Shown: one piece after another, positions 1 to 7,089 of the stretch | Layout of the letters: the number at the start of each line of letters is the position of its first letter | How positions within the stretch are numbered: the first letter of the stretch is position 1 | Source of the DNA: an uncultured Ruminococcus sp. | GTDB taxonomy: Bacteria; Bacillota; Clostridia; Oscillospirales; Acutalibacteraceae | DNA: 12,322 nucleotides | Direction: 5' to 3' | Assembly: GCA_902772755.1 (NCBI GenBank) | Contig: CACYCD010000003.1 | Coordinates: 1-12,322 of the forward strand | Program-made: the position numbers and the translations under genes | The notes under the pieces: generated by a model | The model's input: the letters and a program-made list of their open reading frames with translations, nothing else | Database searches by the model: none | Told to the model about the DNA's origin: nothing

Positions 1-132
1 AGAAAATTGCAGAAATACCATAAAAACATCATCAAAACAGTTAGCGATTATGAAAAATCAACAACCCTGCCCACCTATAAAAATGAAGGAGCTTGTTCCC
101 CAACCTGCATAATGTTCTTTGCCGGTGAATAA
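1..132 (+). CDS. 3' end of an unidentified protein (partial)
   Basis: Frame 1 is open from the window edge to a TAA at 130-132, giving the last 43 residues of a possible protein. The fragment starts lysine-rich and ends in a short cysteine-containing tail (GACSPTCIMFFAGE). I do not recognise a family. Weak points are that a second plus-strand frame is also open to 112, that the piece is too short for codon statistics, and that no intrinsic terminator follows in the next 100 bases. Both minus-strand frames I checked are interrupted here. It could be chance coding. Confidence 0.35.
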   Translation, partial: RKLQKYHKNIIKTVSDYEKSTTLPTYKNEGACSPTCIMFFAGE

Positions 133-500
133 ATAATATCTAAATCAAATATCTATAAAATGTTTATATATCAATTATTCGCATTTTATCGACAAATTTG
201 ACACAGTACCAAAACCTACCCATATTCTGTCTATTTCGACAATGAACCTTCTTATACAAATCCTTCATCCGAAATTTTCCTTTTCTATATTATATTATAC
301 TACTATCCGCCAAAAAATAACATACATAAACAAGTAGAACTTTATTTGAAATGACTGTATCTTTTTTAAAACTATGCACAAAATTTTGAGGTCTGAAAAA
401 AGTACTTCACTAAATATGCTGTCCGCAATTTCCTGTTATATTTCTATAATTACCTGAAAGCTTCTGTCGTCCGTCGATTAAATCTGCAACGATCCAACCC
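133..500. other. AT-rich intergenic stretch without a recognisable gene
   Basis: No open frame here has both a ribosome binding site and a protein-like sequence. The longest plus-strand candidate starts at ATG 233, is about 31 codons and has no Shine-Dalgarno. The stretch separates the 3' end of the left-edge frame from the 3' end of the amylase gene. Its only clear signal is a promoter-like pair at 198-226 with no gene behind it. Confidence 0.5.
198..226 (+). promoter_or_regulatory. orphan promoter-like sequence
   Basis: A perfect -35 box TTGACA (198-203) is followed after 17 bases by CATATT (221-226), a 4/6 match to a -10 box. Nothing downstream on this strand is a recognisable gene, and a transcript would run into the 3' end of the amylase gene. 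AT-rich DNA makes chance matches likely. Confidence 0.25.
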
Positions 501-531
501 AAAAAACGGAGGGCTGTTTATTGCCCTCCGT
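501..531 (-). terminator. intrinsic terminator of the amylase gene
   Basis: A perfect 9-bp stem, ACGGAGGGC (506-514) with GCCCTCCGT (523-531), closes an 8-base loop. Read on the minus strand it is followed by a U run (A's at 501-505 on plus). It lies about 30 bases past the amylase stop codon, as expected for its transcript end. Confidence 0.9.
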
Positions 532-560
532 TGTGGTTATTTTGTTATTATTTGCAGTTA

Positions 561-2807
561 TTACTTGAGGTAGGAGCTTCCGTCGCCGATTTTGCCGGGA
601 CCGTTGAGAACGTATACTCTCATATTGCCCTGACCGATCGAAGAAACGCTGAGTGTACCTCCACTTACGTTCTTGACATCGCCTGTTACGGCATCAACAT
701 ACCTGCCGTTGGGGAGGTTGTTGAATGTTGCACCGCCTGAGATAGCTACGCAAGCTACGCTGTCAACGCCACCGTCTTTATAACGGCGTGTGAATGCCAT
801 ATTGCCACCGCTCACGTTAGATGTTGTATACTGACCCTTCTGGAGTGCAGGAACAGCTCTTCTGATCATATTGAGCTTTCTAACGTGCTGTGCAAGTGTT
901 GCGTTCATTGTTTCGTTTACTTTGCCGCTGGCTGTGTATTTACCAAAGTCAGATGCCGAGATGCTGCCTTCGAGGTAATCGCCGAAGTATGCACGACCTG
1001 TCTTTGAAAGAGGAGCGTTGGGACCTACATCGATCTTTTCACCCTTCTTAAACTCAACCTCTGAGCCGTAGTAGATACAGGGGATTCCTCTGAATGTGAA
1101 CATAAGATCCATATTCTCTGCCCATGCAGAAGTACCGCCGTTGTAACGAACATCCTGACAGTCATTAGGAGCATAGTCGTGTGAGTCAACATAAGTAACA
1201 TTCCATGTTGAGTCGTTGAAGTAGGGATCTTCACCCTGAGCTGTGCCGAAGGCACCGCCTGCTGTGTAGAAGTTCCAGTGCATTGTAAAGTCAATTACGC
1301 CTGTGCCGTTTGACTTGCTGTAGTCGGGTGTATGATACTCAACACCATTGAGCAAAGCATTGCTGCTCTTCTCAAGCTGGCTTGCACTCTTGAACATATG
1401 TGTCTGATAGTGCTTCTTTGAAAGCTCATTGTTGGTTGACCAAGAGGAGAAGCCTGTTCCCCAGTTGCCCTTCCACTCGCTCTCTGTTTCTGCCCATGTG
1501 TAGAAGAACGGAGAGTCGGATGCACCGCCCTCGTTGATGAACTCGCTCCATCTTGCACAAACTTCACCGAAGATGTAGAAGTTCTCATACTTGGAATATG
1601 CCGGGAAATATGCACTGTTGAGTGTCCAGCGGTTGATGTGCTTTTCAGTATCAAGACGGAAGGAGTCAACTCCCATATCAACATACTGTGTATAGGCATC
1701 ATTGATGTAATTGGCTACTTCAGGATTCTCTGTGTTGATATCAACGCAGTCACCTGCCATTGAACCCTGCTGCTCAAGCTCTGTGCCGTAGCCCATATTT
1801 CTCTCTCTGTGGTAGGTTTCCTTGCTGTCGTGACCTGCATTTTTGAGGTCCTTCATTATGTCAAGTCTTGCCTGGAACTGATCTCCGGGCTTGAGTCCCG
1901 TATAGCCGGGATATGACTTATCAAGCTCTGAGCCGGGGATAACCTTCATACAGTCACCGGAAGCAAGGTTGCTGTAATCCTTTGTGAACATAGGACAGAG
2001 CTGTGCCTCACCGAAGTTACCCGAGTGATTCCAAACAACGTCCTGTATGATCTTCATACCCTTTTCATGAGCTGCATCAATAAGAGTCTGATAGTCTGTA
2101 TCACTTGACTCATATCTGGGATCGACCTTTGCAAAGTTCATAGCATGGTAGCCGTGGTAGTCATAGCCGGAAGCATTCTCAACTACAGGAGTGATCCATA
2201 TCGCTGAGAAGCCGAGAGCCTTTATGTAATCAAGACGCTGGATAAGACCTTTGAAGTCGCCTCTCCATGCGGGGTCTGTTTCGGGGTTGTTGGCTGTGCC
2301 GTCATCCCAACAGTGAACATTGTTGCTCTTGTCGCCGTCATAGAAACGTGTGGTAATTACAAAGTAGATGGAATCCTCACGAAGATCGGTTCTGTCAACT
2401 ACTATATCATCCCTGTTCTTTCTCCAGCGATTGCCCTTGTAGAACCACTCGCTCTGCGGTGAATTTTCCCTGGTAAGCTCTGCACTCTGGGTTCCGTCCT
2501 TATCCACAAAAAGCATATTGATTTTTGTGACATTCGGGAAGGTGTATGAATACCAGTTGCTGCCCTCCGAGGTCATAGCCGGACCGGGATATTCGGTTGA
2601 AATATTCTGAGGAAGGGAGTTCCAATAGTAAACATTGGGAGTACCCTTTTCAGTATAATAATGCACCGTAATACCCGAAGCCGAGCTTTCGCTTACGTCT
2701 GCTTTGGCACCCTGAGCATTTGCCTGTGACTGAACCGCCGATACCGAAACGGAGGCGATAGAAACAGCAAGTGCAAGCACCATTATGATTGCTGTAAACT
2801 TTTTCAT
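561..2807 (-). CDS. secreted GH13 alpha-amylase with N-terminal CBM26-like starch-binding module
   Basis: This 748-residue exported enzyme is predicted to hydrolyse alpha-1,4-glucan bonds in starch outside the cell. Residues 1-24 form a signal peptide (MKK, hydrophobic core, VSVSA). Residues about 46-125 resemble a CBM26 starch-binding module, rich in Trp/Tyr with a YPGPAM motif. The (beta/alpha)8 GH13 domain follows, with all signature regions: DVVWNH 256-261, DINTENPEV 356-364, FRLDTEKH 383-390 (nucleophile D386), FGEV 413-416 (acid/base E415) and VDSHD 540-544 (D544). A C-terminal beta domain spans roughly 655-735. No dockerin, LPXTG or S-layer anchor is visible, so it is probably freely secreted. 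The ATG is supported by AGAGGGAG at 2817-2824, nine bases upstream. The substrate range (alpha-amylase versus related GH13 activities) is inferred from the motifs and the starch module, and I do not assign a subfamily. Confidence 0.93.
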   Translation of the reverse strand: MKKFTAIIMVLALAVSIASVSVSAVQSQANAQGAKADVSESSASGITVHYYTEKGTPNVYYWNSLPQNISTEYPGPAMTSEGSNWYSYTFPNVTKINMLFVDKDGTQSAELTRENSPQSEWFYKGNRWRKNRDDIVVDRTDLREDSIYFVITTRFYDGDKSNNVHCWDDGTANNPETDPAWRGDFKGLIQRLDYIKALGFSAIWITPVVENASGYDYHGYHAMNFAKVDPRYESSDTDYQTLIDAAHEKGMKIIQDVVWNHSGNFGEAQLCPMFTKDYSNLASGDCMKVIPGSELDKSYPGYTGLKPGDQFQARLDIMKDLKNAGHDSKETYHRERNMGYGTELEQQGSMAGDCVDINTENPEVANYINDAYTQYVDMGVDSFRLDTEKHINRWTLNSAYFPAYSKYENFYIFGEVCARWSEFINEGGASDSPFFYTWAETESEWKGNWGTGFSSWSTNNELSKKHYQTHMFKSASQLEKSSNALLNGVEYHTPDYSKSNGTGVIDFTMHWNFYTAGGAFGTAQGEDPYFNDSTWNVTYVDSHDYAPNDCQDVRYNGGTSAWAENMDLMFTFRGIPCIYYGSEVEFKKGEKIDVGPNAPLSKTGRAYFGDYLEGSISASDFGKYTASGKVNETMNATLAQHVRKLNMIRRAVPALQKGQYTTSNVSGGNMAFTRRYKDGGVDSVACVAISGGATFNNLPNGRYVDAVTGDVKNVSGGTLSVSSIGQGNMRVYVLNGPGKIGDGSSYLK

Positions 2808-2849
2808 TTTGATAATCTCCCTCTAAAAGATTTCAATACTTATATTACA

Positions 2850-2872
2850 ATTATAAATAAAAAACGCTTGAT
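2850..2872 (-). promoter_or_regulatory. probable amylase promoter region with cre-like site
   Basis: A TATAAT -10 box on the minus strand maps to 2850-2855, about 43 bases upstream of the amylase ATG. No good -35 box sits 16-18 bases behind it. Directly upstream, positions 2859-2872 match 11 of 14 positions of the Bacillus catabolite-responsive element consensus, including the whole ARCGYT core (AACGCT). A weak -35 plus an overlapping cre-like site would fit carbon-controlled expression. This is inference from sequence only, and the AT-rich context lowers confidence. Confidence 0.35.
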
Positions 2873-2980
2873 TTATTTTCTGTATTAGAATTTTAGAAAG
2901 GTTTATATTAACAATCTTTTCCGAGTTCTTTTAGCTATATTTCCTAAGATATGAATTATATATTAATAAACAATCAAAAA

Positions 2981-3793
2981 TTACATATTCAGTACATATT
3001 TTCTTATTATTTCCGCAACGCCGCATTCGTTGTTGCTCAGGGTGATCTCATCGGCATACTCCCCCACTCCCGGCTTGCTGTTTGCCATGGCGACCCCAAG
3101 CCCTGCCGTTTGAAGCATTTCGATATCATTGAAGCTGTCGCCCATGGCTATCATTCTTTTTGTGGGTATTCCGGTGATTTGTGCCAGTGCTTTCAGTCCG
3201 CTTCCCTTGTTGATGCCCGATGGTGTTATTTCCATAAATATAGCCTCACTGAGAAAGACGTTTACCTGTGGCTCATATTTTTCTTTTAATATATGATACC
3301 AGTGTGAAATTGATTCGGGGCAGTCTATCAGCAGCAGCTTGTTCATCGGGATATCCAAACTCAGAAAATCCTCGTGAAAAAAGAACGGCAGTCCAACCAC
3401 ATTCGCTTCGATTTTTGAATACGGATTTAGTGCATTGCCTGCCACCACCTTGGTATCCAGCGGAGAGGTCACAGTTATTGTACTTCCCTTGACATCGTCC
3501 ATAATCATTTCGGTGAATTTTTTATCAAACAAAACATTGTGCAGTACCTTATTGTTTTTCACATCAAATATTCTTCCGCCGTTGTAGGACAAAACATATC
3601 CGCCGTATTTTTCAAGCTCCAGGGCTTTTATATAGGGCAGGATACCGCTCTCGGGTCTGCCGGTCGCCACGGCAACGGTTTTCCCCATTTTCTGCATTTC
3701 TATGATAGCTGTGATATTTTCCTGCGGTATAACCTTATTGTCATCGCACAGAGTACCGTCCATATCAAGTGCTATGAGATCATAATTTTTCAC
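2981..3793 (-). CDS. Cof-type HAD-superfamily phosphatase (subfamily IIB)
   Basis: This is a 270-residue cytoplasmic Mg-dependent phosphohydrolase, normal length for Cof/IIB sugar-phosphatase-like proteins. All four HAD motifs are present: D10-M-D12-G-T (nucleophile D10), T44 in AVATGRP, K196 in GINKGSG, and GDSFND 218-223 (D219, D223). The cap domain lies between motifs II and III. The GTG at 3793 is chosen over the ATG at 3814 because GGAGG (3803-3807) is nine bases ahead of the GTG but lies inside the longer frame; the shorter product starts MKNYDLIALDMDG, as is usual for the family. The substrate cannot be read from sequence; these enzymes often act on sugar phosphates or flavin nucleotides. 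It lies downstream of tRNA-fMet and its terminator and 173 bases upstream of the amylase. Confidence 0.93.
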   Translation of the reverse strand: MKNYDLIALDMDGTLCDDNKVIPQENITAIIEMQKMGKTVAVATGRPESGILPYIKALELEKYGGYVLSYNGGRIFDVKNNKVLHNVLFDKKFTEMIMDDVKGSTITVTSPLDTKVVAGNALNPYSKIEANVVGLPFFFHEDFLSLDIPMNKLLLIDCPESISHWYHILKEKYEPQVNVFLSEAIFMEITPSGINKGSGLKALAQITGIPTKRMIAMGDSFNDIEMLQTAGLGVAMANSKPGVGEYADEITLSNNECGVAEIIRKYVLNM

Positions 3794-3802
3794 AAGTACA
3801 CG

Positions 3803-3807
3803 CCTCC
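3803..3807 (-). promoter_or_regulatory. ribosome binding site that fixes the HAD start
   Basis: On the minus strand GGAGG lies nine bases before GTG 3793. The upstream in-frame ATG (3814) sits before this motif, so GTG is the better initiation codon. Confidence 0.75.
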
Positions 3808-3818
3808 GAATCATATTG

Positions 3819-3852
3819 AAAAAAACTCCGCTGACCTTGATTCAGCGGAGTT
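3819..3852 (-). terminator. intrinsic terminator after tRNA-fMet
   Basis: A perfect 11-bp stem, AACTCCGCTGA (3824-3834) with TCAGCGGAGTT (3842-3852), encloses a 7-base loop and is followed on the minus strand by a 7-U run (A's 3819-3825). It begins three bases past the first encoded CCA of the tRNA, overlapping the second one at its outermost base pair. It ends only about 25 bases before the HAD start codon. Confidence 0.9.
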
Positions 3853-3854
3853 GG

Positions 3855-3931
<77 letters not shown>

Positions 3932-3966
3932 ATATTTATGCCTGTTGTTTCTCAACAACGTGTTTT

Positions 3967-3994
3967 ATTATACCACATATTTTCTGTTTGTCAA
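3967..3994 (-). promoter_or_regulatory. strong promoter of tRNA-fMet
   Basis: On the minus strand a consensus -35 TTGACA (3989-3994), a 16-base spacer, an extended TGG element and a consensus -10 TATAAT (3967-3972) point to a start near 3960, about 29 bases before the mature tRNA. The 5' leader carries a 6-bp hairpin with a GAGA tetraloop (3944-3959), which RNase P would remove. Confidence 0.9.
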
Positions 3995-4041
3995 GCCTTT
4001 TTTAAAAATTTTTTATTCTCAACTGTTTTTCATAAAAAGCA

Positions 4042-4070
4042 TTGATAAACTCTGAAATTTGTGATATACT
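4042..4070 (+). promoter_or_regulatory. promoter of the YcxB-like gene
   Basis: TTGATA (4042-4047), a 17-base spacer and TATACT (4065-4070) preceded by TGA form a good extended -10 promoter, divergent from the tRNA promoter. The predicted start near 4077 falls on the ribosome binding site, giving a leader of only about 11 bases. Confidence 0.75.
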
Positions 4071-4087
4071 GTACTGGGTGAATGATA

Positions 4088-4609
4088 ATGGATTATAAAA
4101 TTTCGACAGTTTATACACGTGAAGCTCTGATAGACTTCAAAAAATTTACGCTTACCAAGGATTCTTTCCTAAAACCGATCGTGCTGTACATTATGTGCGT
4201 TGTGGTCGTGGCTTGCTCATTTATTTATACGGGACGGTTTGAACTGACCTTTACAACGGTCGTTTACCCTCTTATCTCGATTATCGGAGCATTGCTGGTG
4301 ACATACATCTACTATATAGCTCCTTCAAAAACCGATGATCCTATGGAGGATCTTGAGGTTGAGTATACCTTTACTGAGGACGCAATAATCAGCGGTGATG
4401 ACAGCTTTGAATACTCCAAGCTTTTCGGCATATATGAGGACACGAGCTATTACTATATATATACCACCGAAAGCAACGGTATCCTGCTGGAAAAGGATGA
4501 GGTCGAACCGGGACTGAAGGCTCTTTTGATCAAAAAAATACCGACAAAAAAACAGCACTTCAAGAAAGCCAAAAACAAGCCTAAAGCAGCCAAACCTGCA
4601 CACGCATAG
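4088..4609 (+). CDS. small YcxB-like membrane protein, two transmembrane helices
   Basis: The 173-residue product has a cytoplasmic N-terminus, two predicted membrane helices (about 30-48 and 54-77), a soluble domain (about 88-150) and a Lys/Ala-rich tail (150-171). The soluble part follows the pattern of the YcxB-like C-terminal domain: an acidic start, EYTFTEDAI, an aromatic stretch, then an ILLEKDEV strand. The family's function is unknown to me. ATG 4088 is chosen over ATG 4082 because GGTGA (4077-4081) is six bases from the former and touches the latter. It has its own promoter and a long inverted repeat behind it, so it appears monocistronic. The family call rests on pattern resemblance. 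Confidence 0.8.
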   Translation: MDYKISTVYTREALIDFKKFTLTKDSFLKPIVLYIMCVVVVACSFIYTGRFELTFTTVVYPLISIIGALLVTYIYYIAPSKTDDPMEDLEVEYTFTEDAIISGDDSFEYSKLFGIYEDTSYYYIYTTESNGILLEKDEVEPGLKALLIKKIPTKKQHFKKAKNKPKAAKPAHA

Positions 4610-4653
4610 ACAAATGATATTTTTGTGCAATTAAAATACAAATCTTTTCTTTG

Positions 4654-4690
4654 TTTCTCGATTTTTGTTGACTATTTAAAAATCGAGAAA
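4654..4690 (+). terminator. AT-rich inverted repeat, probable terminator
   Basis: A perfect 13-bp inverted repeat, 4654-4666 with 4678-4690 (TTTCTCGATTTTT and its complement), has an 11-base loop and a U-rich tail. It lies about 45 bases past the YcxB-like stop. GC content is low for a terminator, and the symmetry could allow function on both strands. Confidence 0.6.
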
Positions 4691-4728
4691 TATTTTATCT
4701 TATTCATTTATTTTTTATCTAAAAACTA

Positions 4729-4757
4729 TTGACAAATATTATCTTAGATGGTATTAT
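4729..4757 (+). promoter_or_regulatory. promoter of the MarR gene
   Basis: A consensus -35 TTGACA (4729-4734), a 17-base spacer and TATTAT (4752-4757) predict a start near 4764, 45 bases before the ATG. Confidence 0.8.
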
Positions 4758-4765
4758 ATATCTAC

Positions 4766-4777
4766 ATAGGTAACCAT
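4766..4777. promoter_or_regulatory. candidate operator at the MarR promoter
   Basis: Just downstream of the predicted start lies ATAGGTAACCAT with a GGTaACC dyad (4769-4775). An ATGGT/ACCAT pair (4748-4752 and 4773-4777) brackets the -10 box. MarR proteins usually bind dyads at their own promoter, so autoregulation is plausible, but the symmetry is short. Confidence 0.3.
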
Positions 4778-4808
4778 TTTATTTATCTATTGTTTTAGGG
4801 GGAAATTT

Positions 4809-5309
4809 ATGGATGAAAGGATTTTGCACGATACCGGCGTAGAGCTGGTAAAAACTGCCAGAGCTGTTATAAACAGCTACAAAAAATTCAGCAAGCTCTC
4901 TGTGGCTGATGAAGATCTCAGCGTTTGCGGAATGGAGATTTTAAACTCACTCAAGTACTATCCGGAACGCAATACAGTAAGCGAGTTGGCTGACTCTGTT
5001 GATGTAAGCAAGGGGCTTGTTTCTCGTGAGGTCGAAACACTCAGGCAAAAGGGTTACATTACAACATCAAATGACGAAAACGACAGACGCATTCTCAGGA
5101 TCAGTATTTCAGACGGTGCCGATCACGTCATCAAAAAGCAGAAGCAAAGCCTGTATTTCCTTATGGAGCAGGTGATGAAGGATTTTAACGATGACGATTT
5201 CAAAAAATTCCGCAAGATGATCAATGCTGTTTCCAGAAATGTCTTGCAGGTCGAGTTCGTTCCGTGCGACAACAAAGAAGCTGACTTTGACCTAGACAGC
5301 TTCGCATAA
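4809..5309 (+). CDS. MarR-family transcriptional regulator
   Basis: This 166-residue cytoplasmic DNA-binding protein has typical MarR length and layout: helical dimerisation segments at both ends, a winged helix-turn-helix at about 56-80 (TVSELADSVDVSKGLVSREV), and a beta wing with the characteristic DENDRRILRI (89-98). AGGGGG at 4797-4802 supports the ATG. It is flanked by its own promoter and terminator, so it is a single-gene unit with no co-transcribed efflux pump or enzyme to reveal a ligand. An acidic C-terminal tail (157-166) is present. The target genes are unknown; only its own promoter carries a candidate dyad. Confidence 0.92.
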   Translation: MDERILHDTGVELVKTARAVINSYKKFSKLSVADEDLSVCGMEILNSLKYYPERNTVSELADSVDVSKGLVSREVETLRQKGYITTSNDENDRRILRISISDGADHVIKKQKQSLYFLMEQVMKDFNDDDFKKFRKMINAVSRNVLQVEFVPCDNKEADFDLDSFA

Positions 5310-5321
5310 TCGATTTTTTTA

Positions 5322-5353
5322 GGGACTTCTCCTTTTGGGGAAGTTCCGTTTTT
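5322..5353 (+). terminator. intrinsic terminator of the MarR gene
   Basis: An 11-bp stem (5322-5332 with 5337-5347, two G-U pairs) closes a TTTT loop and is followed by GTTTTT. It starts 13 bases past the MarR stop. Confidence 0.9.
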
Positions 5354-5383
5354 GTATTTGGAAAAATAATATTGTTCTTTTTT

Positions 5384-5422
5384 TTGACAGGTGCTTGTAA
5401 TCTCTTTAATATGTGATATAAT
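5384..5422 (+). promoter_or_regulatory. overlapping promoters of the deacetylase gene
   Basis: Two pairs overlap. One is TTGACA (5384-5389), 17 bases, TAATAT (5407-5412). The other is TTGTAA (5395-5400), 16 bases, TATAAT (5417-5422) with an extended TGA. Either gives a start 25-40 bases before ATG 5457. An 8-T run (5378-5385) abuts the first -35 box. Confidence 0.7.
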
Positions 5423-5456
5423 ATGATTGTCAAATTATACACAAGAGGGAAGTATA

Positions 5457-7007
5457 ATGTCAAAAAATGGAAAGAGAAAACACACAAGAAAGAAAAAACA
5501 TACATTTGTCAATGTGCTGCTGGGAATACTGATAGTATTGGTTGCGGCATCGTCGGTAGCTCTGGCTGGGCTTACGCTTATGGGATATGATGCTTACACC
5601 GAGATACGCAGGCTTATTCTGCCGATACACGCTTCAAGCATAAGCTTTTCAACCGAAACGCTGGTATTGGGCGAGGAGCAGGAGTACAGCCCTAAGCTCA
5701 CTCTGATACCCGGTGACTGCACAGACGAGTATAGGATCAGCTCCACTGATGAGGAAATCGTTGAAGTCACGGCTGACAACAAGCTGAAAGCCAACGGTGT
5801 TGGCGAATGTACTGTCAAAGCCACAACAGACAACGGAAAAACCGCATACTGTGACATCACTGTTAAGGAAGCTCCCGACGAGCTGGATTTGCCCGAATCG
5901 ATCGATGCCGCTGTCAGCGAAAGCTTTAAAATTCATCCGCTGAATGTACAGGGCTTCAATTCAGATGCGTTCAGCTTTAAGAGTGCAAATAAGAAGGTAG
6001 CAGTGATAAACAGTGACGGTCTGGTTACTCCTGTTGACTATGGAAAGACAACCATCACCGTGACCGCCTATAACAATACCGAGGCAAAGCTCAAGCTCCG
6101 TGTTTTGAAAACACCGATAAAATTTTCGCTTAACGGCGGAAAGCTGAATATTGGACAGGGCAGTCCCGTGAAGCTGAGCTGTGACTTTGAGGACGGCTAC
6201 GGTGCCTACAGCCGAACTTATGAAAGCGATGATGAGGACGTGCTGACGGTTGACAGCTTTGGCAATGTTGAAGGGCTTAAAAACGGCAAAGCAACAGTCA
6301 CCTGTACTCTGTTCAACAATATCTCGTCAGAGTGTGAGATCACTGTGAATAACAATCTCAGTAAGATACGTACACATCTTGACCCTGCCCGTCCGATGGT
6401 GGCACTCACCTTTGATGACGGTCCTTACAAGAAGAATACAAAGAGTATTCTCGATACACTTGCAAAATACGATGCGAGAGCAACATTTTTTGTTGTTGGC
6501 ACACGTGTTGCAAAAGAACCTGAAACACTGAAGCTTGAATATGAGGCAGGTCACGAGATAGGCAGTCACTCATGGGATCACGGCTATGCCGTAAATCTTT
6601 CTGAAAAGCAGCAACGTATGGAGCTTAAAAAAGCAAACGATGTCATTCATAAGGTAACGGGTGCATATCCCACATTGTTCAGATGCCCGGGCGGAATAAG
6701 CTGTGATGTATATGTCAACGAGAGCAATATGCCGCTTATCCAGTGGTCTATTGATACACGTGACTGGGAAACACAAAATTCCGAATCAACATATCAGTGC
6801 ATAAAGAAGGTATTTGACAAGAATGAAAATCTCAACGGTGATATAGTTCTTATGCACGATATTCAGGATTCGACCCCTGCTGCCGTTAAAAAGATATGCA
6901 AGCTGCTTGACAAGCAGGGATATCAGCTTGTGACGGTTTCCGAGCTGGCATACTACAAGGGAGTAAAGATGCAGAACGGAGTTACTTATCTTTCATTCTA
7001 CGGTTAA
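5457..7007 (+). CDS. membrane-anchored polysaccharide deacetylase (CE4/NodB) with three Ig-like domains
   Basis: This 516-residue surface enzyme is predicted to remove N- or O-acetyl groups from peptidoglycan or another surface polysaccharide. It has a basic cytoplasmic start and one membrane helix (about 17-41), then three Ig-like (BIG2-type) domains at roughly 60-137, 140-217 and 218-298, and a NodB domain from 311 to 500. All five catalytic motifs are intact: TFDDGP (D320 base, D321 metal), HSWDH (H371, H375 metal), R409-C-P-G-G, DTRDW 433-437 and LMHD (H467). ATG 5457 is preferred over ATG 5427 because AGAGGGA (5444-5450) is six bases ahead of it and both promoters fit. Terminators on both sides make it monocistronic. 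The exact substrate cannot be told from sequence. Confidence 0.93.
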   Translation: MSKNGKRKHTRKKKHTFVNVLLGILIVLVAASSVALAGLTLMGYDAYTEIRRLILPIHASSISFSTETLVLGEEQEYSPKLTLIPGDCTDEYRISSTDEEIVEVTADNKLKANGVGECTVKATTDNGKTAYCDITVKEAPDELDLPESIDAAVSESFKIHPLNVQGFNSDAFSFKSANKKVAVINSDGLVTPVDYGKTTITVTAYNNTEAKLKLRVLKTPIKFSLNGGKLNIGQGSPVKLSCDFEDGYGAYSRTYESDDEDVLTVDSFGNVEGLKNGKATVTCTLFNNISSECEITVNNNLSKIRTHLDPARPMVALTFDDGPYKKNTKSILDTLAKYDARATFFVVGTRVAKEPETLKLEYEAGHEIGSHSWDHGYAVNLSEKQQRMELKKANDVIHKVTGAYPTLFRCPGGISCDVYVNESNMPLIQWSIDTRDWETQNSESTYQCIKKVFDKNENLNGDIVLMHDIQDSTPAAVKKICKLLDKQGYQLVTVSELAYYKGVKMQNGVTYLSFYG

Positions 7008-7021
7008 GCTTCATAACATTC

Positions 7022-7050
7022 AAATGCCACTTGCGAAAGTGGCATTTTTT
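7022..7050 (+). terminator. intrinsic terminator of the deacetylase gene
   Basis: A perfect 11-bp stem, AAATGCCACTT (7022-7032) with AAGTGGCATTT (7037-7047), is capped by a GCGA tetraloop and ends in six T's. It begins 14 bases past the stop codon. Confidence 0.93.
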
Positions 7051-7063
7051 CAATGCGAATACA

Positions 7064-7069
7064 TATAAT
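7064..7069 (+). promoter_or_regulatory. candidate -10 box for the CDF transporter
   Basis: TATAAT lies between the deacetylase terminator and the transporter start. No convincing -35 box is spaced correctly, since the expected place falls inside the terminator. If used, the start near 7076 would leave a leader of about 14 bases before TTG 7090. Confidence 0.4.
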
Positions 7070-7089
7070 AATATAAAGCGGTGATAATT

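Noticed and set aside
233..328. Small open frame starting at ATG 233 behind the orphan promoter
   Set aside because: About 31 codons, no Shine-Dalgarno and AT-driven composition; nothing supports translation.
1295..1702. 135-codon open frame on the minus strand inside the amylase gene
   Set aside because: It is an out-of-frame shadow of the GH13 coding sequence, with no ribosome binding site and low-complexity Ser/Thr-rich composition.
4654..4690. The 13-bp inverted repeat as an insertion-sequence end
   Set aside because: There is no second copy, target duplication or transposase nearby; a terminator after the YcxB-like gene explains it better.
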